Origin: Tannerellaceae bacterium
Lineage (GTDB): Bacteria > Bacteroidota > Bacteroidia > Bacteroidales > Tannerellaceae
Direction: 5' to 3'
Assembly: GCA_031267205.1 (NCBI GenBank)
Contig: JAIRZN010000152.1
Coordinates: 1 to 5,258 of the forward strand
Length of the DNA: 5,258 nt
The notes below the pieces were generated by a model, which had not been told where the DNA came from, did no database searches, and worked only from the letters and a program-made list of their open reading frames with translations. Below, one piece after another: positions 1 to 5,258 of the stretch; positions within the stretch are counted from its first letter, which is position 1, and the number at the start of each line of letters is the position of its first letter. A program made the position numbers and the translations under genes.

Positions 1-212
1 CGCTTTGCGGAATGTATAAAAAGGAGGGGTGCAGGGGGCGTTTTTATATAATTGCGTCGGGCAATTTTTGTTGGGGGCTTCTTAAAACTTCGAATACATG
101 GCTTGCGTGGTTTTAAGGGCGGAGTTTATTGTTGTGGATTAAGATTTTGGCGGCGAAGCTTGACGCAGAAGTCGGGGGCTTCGGAAGTTGCATGTTGCGT
201 CGGTTTTATACA

Positions 213-244
213 AAAGGGGGTTGGCATTGCTGCCCGCCCCCTTT
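213..244 (-). terminator. Probable intrinsic terminator of the leftward lipoprotein gene
   Basis: An 8-bp perfect stem, AAAGGGGG (213-220) with CCCCCTTT (237-244), encloses a second 4-bp stem GGCA (223-226) with TGCC (231-234) closed by a TTGC loop. Read on the minus strand the G/C-rich stem is followed by TTTTG, a short U tract, about 50 bases after the lipoprotein stop codon. On the plus strand the trailing T run is shorter (TTTA), so the structure favours leftward termination but may work in both directions. Confidence 0.6.
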
Positions 245-250
245 ACGTGT

Positions 251-276
251 CGGAACAGGCCCCGAAGGGCCTGCCG
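251..276 (-). terminator. Stable hairpin just after the lipoprotein stop codon
   Basis: CAGGCCC (256-262) pairs perfectly with GGGCCTG (267-273) around a CGAA tetraloop, and CGG (251-253) can pair with CCG (274-276) beyond a two-base AA bulge. It lies 16 bases past the lipoprotein stop codon in the leftward direction. It has no U tract, so by itself it is a weak intrinsic terminator; it may instead protect the 3' end of the mRNA or act together with the hairpin at 213-244. Confidence 0.4.
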
Positions 277-292
277 GTATATAATTCATAGT

Positions 293-1867
293 TCAGTTCG
301 CCCTTATCACGATGGTGTCGACGTATATCGCGCCGTCCATTTGCAGCTTGTATATTCCTAAGGGAAATTCGTAGCCGATACTGTCCGCTTTGACCGTGAA
401 CGTCTTGTAGTTTTCCGCGCCCGTGTTGCCCGACAAGATTACGGAGTCGACCGGGAAATTGAGCGTGTCCGTCCAGATGTAGTAGTCGTAATACCGGTTG
501 GAAGGCGACAGGCTCACCCTGTTAGCCACGTTTCTCGTCACATTGAACGTGTCGGGCGGGCCGGCGACGGGTGTCAGCGGCAGGTTGTTCGCCCGCACTT
601 CTATTGTATTCGACGGGGTTATTTTAACGGGTATCATGGCGATTGTATGCGCAGCGAAATCCGACTTTATGCTGTCCTGGATGACTAAGCGGTAGAAAAT
701 CTTTTCCTGGCCTTGAATCAAGCCTAAGCTTTGGAGATTATTGTTATTCACCATCCGGGCGTAGTAGAGCGTGTCGCCGTTATTCCCGCCTTTGGTGGTG
801 AGGAGGCCGGAGAGGCTTTCCGGCTTGTTGAAGCCTACGAAATTCAGTCCGCGCTGTTCCCTTGAATCTTTAAGTACCAAATCCTCAGCGACCAGCGATT
901 CCATGAATAACTTCGACTTGTTGATCGAGAATACGACGGCGATCCTTTGGTTGGACAGTTGCGGAACGATGTGGCTGTATTCAATAGGCATTTCGGGCCT
1001 CATTCTCCACCTCCAGATGGCGCTATCTTTTGTTACCTCGTAGCGGTCGGTATGGTTGTAGAGGGAATCTATTTTGTGATACTCCAATCTCAGGTCTTGC
1101 AGGCTGAAAGTATCGGTTCCTATTATCTCGGCGTATCCCAGTATCTTGAAAAATAGCGGAGCGTCCTGTTCTTCTATCCATTTGGGAAGCTTGAGTATTT
1201 TCGTCACCGTAACCGGCCGTCCGGCCTCGTTGAACAAAAGTTCGCCGTTAGCGTCGGTGAGCTGGACGGGGATAAATAGGTCGTAATAGCGCCCGTGGTC
1301 GACGATATAGGTAGACAGCGAGTCGGCGACTAAATTCGACGGTATGGTATCGTACCCAGCCGGAGTTGGGGGGTCGATAGTTTCGTCATGCCATACATAA
1401 AATACCCACAATCCGTTTTTCACTTCCGGGGATTTATCGCTGGCGGGATAGATAGAGGCGGTGCAGGTGGTGCCGTTCGCGCCTATGACGCATTCCTCCC
1501 ACATGCCGTTGGCGCCTATTCTCCACGTTGGCGCATCCTTTCCGTTTGTACCAGGGGCCCCCGGCGCGCCCGGAGCTCCGTCTATGCCTGAGTAGATGTC
1601 ATGTTCTTCGGCTCCGTTGGGACCGATGAATCTGATCCTGAATCCGGCGCCTCTTGTCCCGGATGCAGGCAGCGGGGTGACGGATTCGACGATGTAGCCG
1701 GCATTTATCTTTTCCTGGATACTCGTCAATTGCGTTTCTATGCTGGTAAGCCTTTCTTCGATGACATCAAGTTCTTCGCCGTAACAAGTGGTGAAGATGT
1801 AAGACATCAGGAGGCATAGCGGAACAACGTAGAAAAGGAAACTTTTAGTAATTTTTTCTGTGCTCAT
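293..1867 (-). CDS. Putative surface lipoprotein with DUF4988/PL29-N-like N-terminus and collagen-like hinge
   Basis: 524 residues, function unknown. Visible features in order: a signal sequence with basic n-region and hydrophobic core (about residues 10-25); a candidate lipid-anchor Cys28 in the context FTTC, an imperfect lipobox because Thr at -1 is unusual; an acidic cluster E31-E32/D34 right after it, reminiscent of the surface-export signal of Bacteroidota lipoproteins; a short coiled coil (about 33-56, hydrophobic residues L40, I43, L47, I50, I54); a segment containing ESVTPL and IYSG typical of DUF4988, the N-terminal domain also found on PL29 lyases; six Gly-X-Y triplets (94-111); then PTWRIGANGMWEE with a possible disulfide C126-C135. 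Residues 140-524 are beta-rich with many Asp, Tyr and Trp; I do not recognise the fold, and the last 110 residues may be an Ig-like domain. DUF4988 is an N-terminal module on varied surface proteins, so lyase activity should not be assumed. The start follows an A/T-rich leader without Shine-Dalgarno. It is transcribed divergently from the TonB receptor and has hairpins downstream. Confidence 0.8.
   Translation of the reverse strand: MSTEKITKSFLFYVVPLCLLMSYIFTTCYGEELDVIEERLTSIETQLTSIQEKINAGYIVESVTPLPASGTRGAGFRIRFIGPNGAEEHDIYSGIDGAPGAPGAPGTNGKDAPTWRIGANGMWEECVIGANGTTCTASIYPASDKSPEVKNGLWVFYVWHDETIDPPTPAGYDTIPSNLVADSLSTYIVDHGRYYDLFIPVQLTDANGELLFNEAGRPVTVTKILKLPKWIEEQDAPLFFKILGYAEIIGTDTFSLQDLRLEYHKIDSLYNHTDRYEVTKDSAIWRWRMRPEMPIEYSHIVPQLSNQRIAVVFSINKSKLFMESLVAEDLVLKDSREQRGLNFVGFNKPESLSGLLTTKGGNNGDTLYYARMVNNNNLQSLGLIQGQEKIFYRLVIQDSIKSDFAAHTIAMIPVKITPSNTIEVRANNLPLTPVAGPPDTFNVTRNVANRVSLSPSNRYYDYYIWTDTLNFPVDSVILSGNTGAENYKTFTVKADSIGYEFPLGIYKLQMDGAIYVDTIVIRAN
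1535..1588 (-). repeat. Collagen-like Gly-X-Y hinge coding segment (6 triplets)
   Basis: This segment encodes residues 94-111 of the lipoprotein, GIDGAPGAPGAPGTNGKD, six uninterrupted Gly-X-Y triplets including three consecutive GAP. It is locally G/C-rich. Such short Gly-X-Y stretches commonly follow the DUF4988-type coiled coil in Bacteroidota surface proteins and probably act as a flexible or trimer-promoting stalk between anchor and body; six triplets alone are probably too few for a stable collagen triple helix. Confidence 0.8.
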
Positions 1868-2190
1868 ATTATATATTTTATTTAATTATTAGCTGATTAC
1901 AGATTGCCAAACGGGTTGCGACCGTTCTAAAATCGCAGGCTAAGGTATGCCTTTTAAAATGTCCCGGATAGTTTTCCGACGGCTCTTTATCGACAGGTGA
2001 GGGGCGATTTTCGTTGAAAAGATGTTTATATCTGTTCATATACTGTTACCTGTTTGTGGAGGATGACGCCGTTTACGGAATGACGGCAAATCGCTATTCC
2101 TGCTAATATTCCCTCGTTTAAAACAGAAAAAGATATTGTCCGGGATATGTTTATAACTACCTTCGCTGCACATTTGAAAACTATTTTAAA
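1868..2190. other. Divergent intergenic regulatory region
   Basis: This 323-base A/T-rich gap separates the starts of two divergent genes and must contain both promoters. No perfect Bacteroidota promoter (TTTG, 19-21 bases, TAnnTTTG) is present on either strand. For the rightward receptor gene the best -7 candidates are TATATCTG (2027-2034) and TATGTTTA (2146-2153), each one base off consensus, but neither has TTTG at the right distance. For the leftward gene, TTTG (minus strand, 1911-1908) lies 19 bases before TAATTAAA, a poor -7 too close to the start codon. TGTCCCGGATA (1960-1970) and TGTCCGGGATA (2137-2147) are near-identical imperfect palindromes. GCCGT (2068-2072) and ACGGC (2083-2087) can form a small hairpin. 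No cobalamin-riboswitch core was recognised, and no convincing open frame. Confidence 0.6.
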
Positions 2191-4239
2191 ATGAAACGAA
2201 AACATTTTCTCCAGCAACAATCCTTCCGCTTCAAAAAGTTTGCGCGTAAGGGGTATGCATCATTCAACAGCATGCATAAAGTGGTCAGCATCGGCGTAGT
2301 GGCCGGATGCGTCCTTGCAGCCATGACGCTGTCGTCCGCCCATGCGCAGGAAAGCGCGCGAGCAGGCAGCTTGTATAAAACGCAGGAGCGGGAGCTTGGC
2401 GAAACGCTTGAGCAGGAGCTCGACGAAGTGACCGTCGTCGCCGCGCGCCCCGGTATGCCGCCAAGCCAAAGCGCGAAGCTCGTCACCGTCATCACAAGCC
2501 GGCAAATAGAACGTGCGCCTATACAAAGCCTTCAGGACGTCCTCTCGCAGGCCGCGCACATCGACGTAATCCAGCGCGGAGGGCGCGGCGTACAGGCCGA
2601 CATCTCCATCCGCGGAGGCACACAGGAACAGAACGTCATACTACTCAACGGCATCAATTTCTCGAACGCCCACACAGGGCATTACAACCTCGACCTTCCC
2701 CTCAACGTTTCCGACATCGAACGCATCGAGATCATACACGGTCCATCGGCTCTCATCTATGGGGCCGGCTCCTTCACCGGCGGTATTAACATCATCACAA
2801 AGAAAAAGGCTCCTGCGCTATACGCCCGTGCGGAAGGCGGCATGCATCGTATGTCGGCCGTAGAATTGCGCGGCTCCGCAGAAACAGGCCCGGCCGTCCA
2901 CAGCCTTTCGGCAAGTCGCGAAAGCTCGGACGGCTACATCGCCAACAGCGATTACCATATATATAATGTATTGTGGCAAACTCACGCCGATATACCGGCC
3001 GCGACGCTCGACGTGCAGCTTGGGTACAATGCCAAGCAGTACGGGGCGAATACCTTCTATTCCGCCCTCTATCCGGCGCAGTACGAACAAACATCAGCTT
3101 GCGCCGGTTCAATAAAGGCGGAAACAGGAGTTAGACTGAAAGTCATGCCCGCCGTCTACTGGAGCCGGCATCGTGACAGGTTTGAACTGACGCGCGGATC
3201 GGAAGCCGGCCGTAATTTCCACCTCAACGACGCATACGGCGCTAACCTCGTCATGGCCTACGCCTGGCCGGGAGCCGGCAGCACGCGCCTCGGCCTTGAC
3301 CTGCGCCGCGAGAGCATTCTCAGCAGCGTTTTAGGCAAGGAAATGGCCACGCCGCGCGGACACTACCTCAAGTCCGACGCCCGGACGAACACAGGCCTGT
3401 CCGCAGAGCATACCATAGTGTGGAGACGCTGGATGGCGTCGGCAGGAGTACTGATAAGTCATACGACACTGCTCGGTAAAGCCTTTAAGCCCTACCCATC
3501 GCTCAGCCTTGTTTACCGCCCCGCCGCCGATGTAAAACTTTCCGCCTCATGGAGCAAATCCACGCGCATGCCTACCTTTACCGATCTTTATTACACAACC
3601 CAAACCCATAGAGGCGACCAAGGTCTACGGCCCGAAAAATCGGAGTCGTTAGACATAAGCATAAAATACGGCAGCCTCCCCGCCGACTTCCACATCACAG
3701 GTTTCCTGCTTTGGGGCAGGGATATGATAGACTGGGTGAAGATCAATCCGCAGGACAGCCGCTGGACGTCATGGAACCTGACCGCGGTAAATACACAAGG
3801 CCTCGAGGCAGGCCTCGACCTGCGCCCATCCGAACTGCTGCCGTCAATAAGCAAGCAGACCGTCCTAAGGATCGGCTACACCCGTATGCATCAGTCGTCC
3901 GACGCCGGAGGTTTGGTATCAGCATACGCCCTCAATTATCTTCGCGATAAATTCACTGTCGCCCTCTCCCATCCGTTGCCGCTCGGAATGTCGGTCGACA
4001 TGCATTTCCGCCTGCAAAAGCGCATGGGCACGTATGAAAAGTTTGAGGATAAAATAAAGACCGGCGACGTTCCCTATCCCGGCTTTTCCACCCTCGACCT
4101 AAGGCTTAGCTACCAACGACGCAGCCTGCGACTCTACCTCAATCTCAACAACATCTACAACACCTACTACTTCGACCGCGGCAATATACCCCAGCCCGGA
4201 TTTTGGTTGACCGGCGGCATCAGTTACGCGATCAGATAG
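2191..4239 (+). CDS. TonB-dependent outer-membrane receptor, BtuB-like
   Basis: 682-residue ligand-gated beta-barrel that would import a scarce ligand into the periplasm using energy from TonB-ExbB-ExbD. Domains seen: a 27-residue basic leader, then a signal peptide with hydrophobic core about 31-48 and likely cleavage after AHA (residue 52); a TonB-box-like DEVTVVAAR (78-86); a plug domain about 92-205 containing the RGG motif (141-143), HTGHYNLDLP (161-170), ERIEIIHGPSALIYG (177-191) and the GGINIIT ending; and a 22-strand-type barrel from about 208 with TRMPTFTDLYY (458-468), the LRPEKSE motif (479-485), DMIDWV (511-516) and a C-terminal NLNNIYNTYY / PGFWLTGGISY region. The HTGH and ID(W) motifs are typical of BtuB-type receptors, so corrinoid is the best guess, but heme, siderophore or another ligand remains possible. 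E. coli BtuB is about 614 residues; the excess is partly the leader. ATG2191 has an A/T-rich upstream sequence without Shine-Dalgarno; an in-frame ATG at 2272 (Met28) would leave a conventional signal peptide, but the upstream leader resembles Bacteroidales homologues, so I keep 2191. It seems monocistronic and lacks its own obvious terminator. Confidence 0.93.
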   Translation: MKRKHFLQQQSFRFKKFARKGYASFNSMHKVVSIGVVAGCVLAAMTLSSAHAQESARAGSLYKTQERELGETLEQELDEVTVVAARPGMPPSQSAKLVTVITSRQIERAPIQSLQDVLSQAAHIDVIQRGGRGVQADISIRGGTQEQNVILLNGINFSNAHTGHYNLDLPLNVSDIERIEIIHGPSALIYGAGSFTGGINIITKKKAPALYARAEGGMHRMSAVELRGSAETGPAVHSLSASRESSDGYIANSDYHIYNVLWQTHADIPAATLDVQLGYNAKQYGANTFYSALYPAQYEQTSACAGSIKAETGVRLKVMPAVYWSRHRDRFELTRGSEAGRNFHLNDAYGANLVMAYAWPGAGSTRLGLDLRRESILSSVLGKEMATPRGHYLKSDARTNTGLSAEHTIVWRRWMASAGVLISHTTLLGKAFKPYPSLSLVYRPAADVKLSASWSKSTRMPTFTDLYYTTQTHRGDQGLRPEKSESLDISIKYGSLPADFHITGFLLWGRDMIDWVKINPQDSRWTSWNLTAVNTQGLEAGLDLRPSELLPSISKQTVLRIGYTRMHQSSDAGGLVSAYALNYLRDKFTVALSHPLPLGMSVDMHFRLQKRMGTYEKFEDKIKTGDVPYPGFSTLDLRLSYQRRSLRLYLNLNNIYNTYYFDRGNIPQPGFWLTGGISYAIR

Positions 4240-4264
4240 AGCATAGCCATCGCTCCAGGCCTGT

Positions 4265-4294
4265 TTTGTAATAAAGATAAATCCATTACCTTTG
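4265..4294 (+). promoter_or_regulatory. Bacteroidota-type promoter for tRNA-Arg
   Basis: TTTG (4265-4268), an 18-base spacer and TACCTTTG (4287-4294) match the known Bacteroidota primary-sigma consensus TTTG / TAnnTTTG in every defined position; the spacer is one base shorter than the usual 19-21. Transcription would start around 4300, some 15 bases before the mature tRNA, which fits a tRNA leader. Confidence 0.75.
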
Positions 4295-4315
4295 CCGGCA
4301 CGAAACAAAAAAGAT

Positions 4316-4389
4316 GGTCCGGTAGCTCAGTTGGATAGAGCAACAGCCTTCTAAGCTGTGGGTCTTGGGTTCGAATCCCAACCGGATCA
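4316..4389 (+). tRNA. trnR: tRNA-Arg (anticodon UCU)
   Basis: A complete 74-base cloverleaf that decodes AGA and AGG. The acceptor stem GGTCCGG (4316-4322) pairs with CCGGATC (4382-4388), with one G-U wobble at the second pair. The D arm is GCTC/GAGC, the anticodon stem ACAGC/GCTGT encloses loop CTTCTAA with anticodon TCT, the variable loop is GGGTC, and the T arm is TTGGG-TTCGAAT-CCCAA. The discriminator is A4389, followed by CCT, so the 3' CCA is not encoded and must be added after transcription. It has its own promoter upstream and a strong terminator downstream, so it forms a single-tRNA unit. Confidence 0.97.
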
Positions 4390-4410
4390 CCTTTCAGAAT
4401 ATAGATTTTT

Positions 4411-4451
4411 AAAAAAGGCTACCGCAATCGGATGCGGTAGCCTTTTTTTTT
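4411..4451. terminator. Strong bidirectional intrinsic terminator
   Basis: GGCTACCGCA (4417-4426) pairs perfectly with TGCGGTAGCC (4433-4442) around the loop ATCGGA, extended by A-T pairs from the A6 run at 4411-4416. Nine T follow on the plus strand (4443-4451), ending the tRNA transcript 22 bases after the mature tRNA. On the minus strand the A6 run becomes a U tract, so the same hairpin can end the convergent nuclease-like gene, whose stop codon is only 15 bases to the right. Confidence 0.95.
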
Positions 4452-4466
4452 AAAACTAACCAATGA

Positions 4467-5258
4467 TCATTTTTGCTTCCGCATTTCCTCTAACTGTCTC
4501 TTTAGTTCCTCGATATCTTTATCTTTTTCCCTGAGGGCCTTTTCCTGTTCTTCGATGATTTTTTCTTTTTCTCCTATGAGGCGTTCTTTGTCTATGAGTT
4601 CCTGCATGTAGTCGTCTTCCATTTGCATTTCGGTCTGGACATCTTCGCTTTCGTAGGCCATGCGAAGGCGGCGGATGATGGGACGATAGGATTCGGGGAG
4701 ATCGTCTTCGTCGATATTGAGGATGTGGTAGTTCTTGGTGCGATTTTCCTGGTCGAAGATGCTGAGGAGCTTTTCGAGGTCGGTGCTGCGGCGGCGTTTG
4801 AGCTGTTCCATCTGCACGATCCACGAACGATGATGGAGGCTTCGGATAAACTCGTTGGCTCCGGTCAGGGCTTTTTGGGTTGCGTGATCTTTGGCTTCGT
4901 AGTTTACGGTGACAACCGGAGTGTCGGGTATACCGATGTCGTGACCGAGTATAAAGATGCAGTATATCTGCCTGGCTCTACGGCCGCCTTCGTAGCTGTT
5001 GCCGGAGTTTTCGTAATGCAGTCCGAGGTAACGGCGAAAGCGCATTATGTCGGATGCCAACTTGGCTTTCTGGAGTTCTATCAGCACTGTCTTAAAGCCT
5101 CCGCCGGGGAGGGCTATCCGCGCCGAGAAGTCGAAGCGACACACTGTAAAGAACATTTCCTCCTTCTCCGGTAGTTTTTCGGTCTTTCCGCCGGCATTTG
5201 TTTTCGGGCGGCGGACGGTTCGTTCCTGAGCTGAAAAGTCCAGTTCCACTACCTCTTC
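4467..5258 (-). CDS. PD-(D/E)XK nuclease family transposase-like protein, 5'-partial
   Basis: The frame stays open to the right edge (the last codons read E-E-V-V-E-L-D), so the gene is cut and its true start lies outside; a GTG at 5247-5249 is only an internal possibility. About 264 codons are visible. Numbering from that GTG, RFDFSARI (residues 38-45) followed by VLIELQKAK (55-63) gives the pattern D40 ... E58-x-Q60 with K61 next to it, the core of PD-(D/E)XK folds as seen in the PDDEXK_2 / Rpn-type 'putative transposase' families. DIMRFRRYLGLHY and the Arg-rich GGRRARQIYCIFILGHDIG stretch continue the fold, followed by an acidic linker and IIRRLRMAYESE. Residues about 213-260 are a highly charged Glu/Lys coiled coil (EKEKIIEEQEKALREK and onward). 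These families are repeated in Bacteroidales genomes; Rpn relatives cleave DNA and raise recombination, but 'transposase' is a historical label and no terminal inverted repeats or target duplications are visible here. It converges on the tRNA unit and shares its terminator. Confidence 0.8.
   Translation of the reverse strand, partial: EEVVELDFSAQERTVRRPKTNAGGKTEKLPEKEEMFFTVCRFDFSARIALPGGGFKTVLIELQKAKLASDIMRFRRYLGLHYENSGNSYEGGRRARQIYCIFILGHDIGIPDTPVVTVNYEAKDHATQKALTGANEFIRSLHHRSWIVQMEQLKRRRSTDLEKLLSIFDQENRTKNYHILNIDEDDLPESYRPIIRRLRMAYESEDVQTEMQMEDDYMQELIDKERLIGEKEKIIEEQEKALREKDKDIEELKRQLEEMRKQK

Larger units (their letters stand above)
1..292. other. Noncoding stretch, G-run rich, no supported gene
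   Basis: I see no gene here. One open frame spans 52-291 on the plus strand, but its translation is rich in Gly, Arg and Cys, lacks any recognisable domain or signal peptide, and runs through the hairpins that end the leftward gene, so I treat it as chance. The stretch carries four runs of five G on the plus strand (34-38, 73-77, 174-178, 216-220), an 8-bp inverted repeat TATAAAAA/TTTTTATA (15-22 and 41-48) around a G-rich 18-base loop, and two short direct repeats: TTGCGTCGG at 52-60 and 195-203, GGGGGCTTC at 73-81 and 174-182. It most likely represents the 3' untranslated region of the leftward gene plus intergenic spacer. A gene beginning left of the window cannot be excluded. Confidence 0.6.

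Noticed and set aside
52..291. A 79-residue open frame on the plus strand at the left end
   Set aside because: No signal peptide, domain or plausible composition, and it overlaps two hairpins that serve the leftward gene.
1535..1588. A tandem DNA repeat or CRISPR-like array
   Set aside because: The periodicity is protein-level Gly-X-Y coding with varied codons, not a DNA repeat array.
2035..2190. A cobalamin riboswitch upstream of the BtuB-like gene
   Set aside because: Expected for this receptor class, but I could not find the conserved B12-box type core in the leader. A covariance-model search for the cobalamin family would settle it.
2026..2220. A 64-residue minus-strand open frame across the intergenic region and receptor start
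   Set aside because: It would overlap the receptor leader codons, has no domain, and is best explained by A/T-rich sequence with few stops.
2795..3112. Minus-strand open frames of about 90-105 residues inside the receptor gene
   Set aside because: Arg/Cys-rich antisense shadows of a G/C-rich coding sequence whose plus-strand translation has continuous plug and barrel motifs.
4316..4389. tRNA-Arg as an attachment site for an integrated element
   Set aside because: No second copy of the tRNA 3' end occurs in the window and no integrase is present; an attachment repeat outside the window cannot be excluded.
4623..5174. A 183-residue open frame on the plus strand opposite the PD-(D/E)XK gene
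   Set aside because: It lies exactly codon-on-codon antisense to the nuclease-like gene, so its Val/Phe/Leu-rich composition is the complement of Glu/Lys/Asp codons. It has no recognisable domain, and the opposite strand shows a clear family pattern.

Overview
The window looks like chromosomal DNA from a member of the Bacteroidota, most likely Bacteroidales. Three things point there. The protein families are a BtuB-type TonB-dependent receptor with the long basic N-terminal extension I associate with Bacteroidales homologues, a DUF4988/PL29-N-like surface lipoprotein with a short Gly-X-Y hinge, and a PD-(D/E)XK 'transposase-like' protein. Start codons are preceded by A/T-rich leaders without a Shine-Dalgarno sequence. 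The tRNA has a promoter matching the Bacteroidota consensus (TTTG, spacer, TAnnTTTG). I cannot name a genus.

Layout from left to right: (1) positions 1-292 hold no convincing gene, only a G-run-rich noncoding stretch with two strong hairpins that probably end transcription of the leftward gene. (2) Positions 293-1867, minus strand, encode a 524-residue secreted, probably lipid-anchored protein with a coiled coil, a six-triplet collagen-like hinge and a large beta-rich body of unknown function. (3) Positions 1868-2190 are an A/T-rich divergent intergenic region with two near-identical imperfect palindromes and a small repeat/hairpin but no convincing consensus promoter and no recognisable cobalamin riboswitch. 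(4) Positions 2191-4239, plus strand, encode a 682-residue TonB-dependent outer-membrane receptor of the BtuB/vitamin-uptake type. (5) Positions 4265-4451 form a compact tRNA unit: promoter, tRNA-Arg(UCU) and a textbook terminator that can also serve the gene coming from the other side. (6) Positions 4467-5258, minus strand, hold the 3' portion of a PD-(D/E)XK nuclease-like gene that runs off the right edge.

Functionally, the receptor would import a scarce ligand (corrinoid or similar) across the outer membrane using TonB energy. The divergent lipoprotein may be a surface protein sharing its regulatory region, but nothing in its sequence proves a joint role. The tRNA and the nuclease-like gene appear to be independent units. 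I did not find a clear candidate for a wholly new system; the most useful leads are the receptor's extended leader, the divergent arrangement with shared palindromes, and the coiled-coil PD-(D/E)XK protein.
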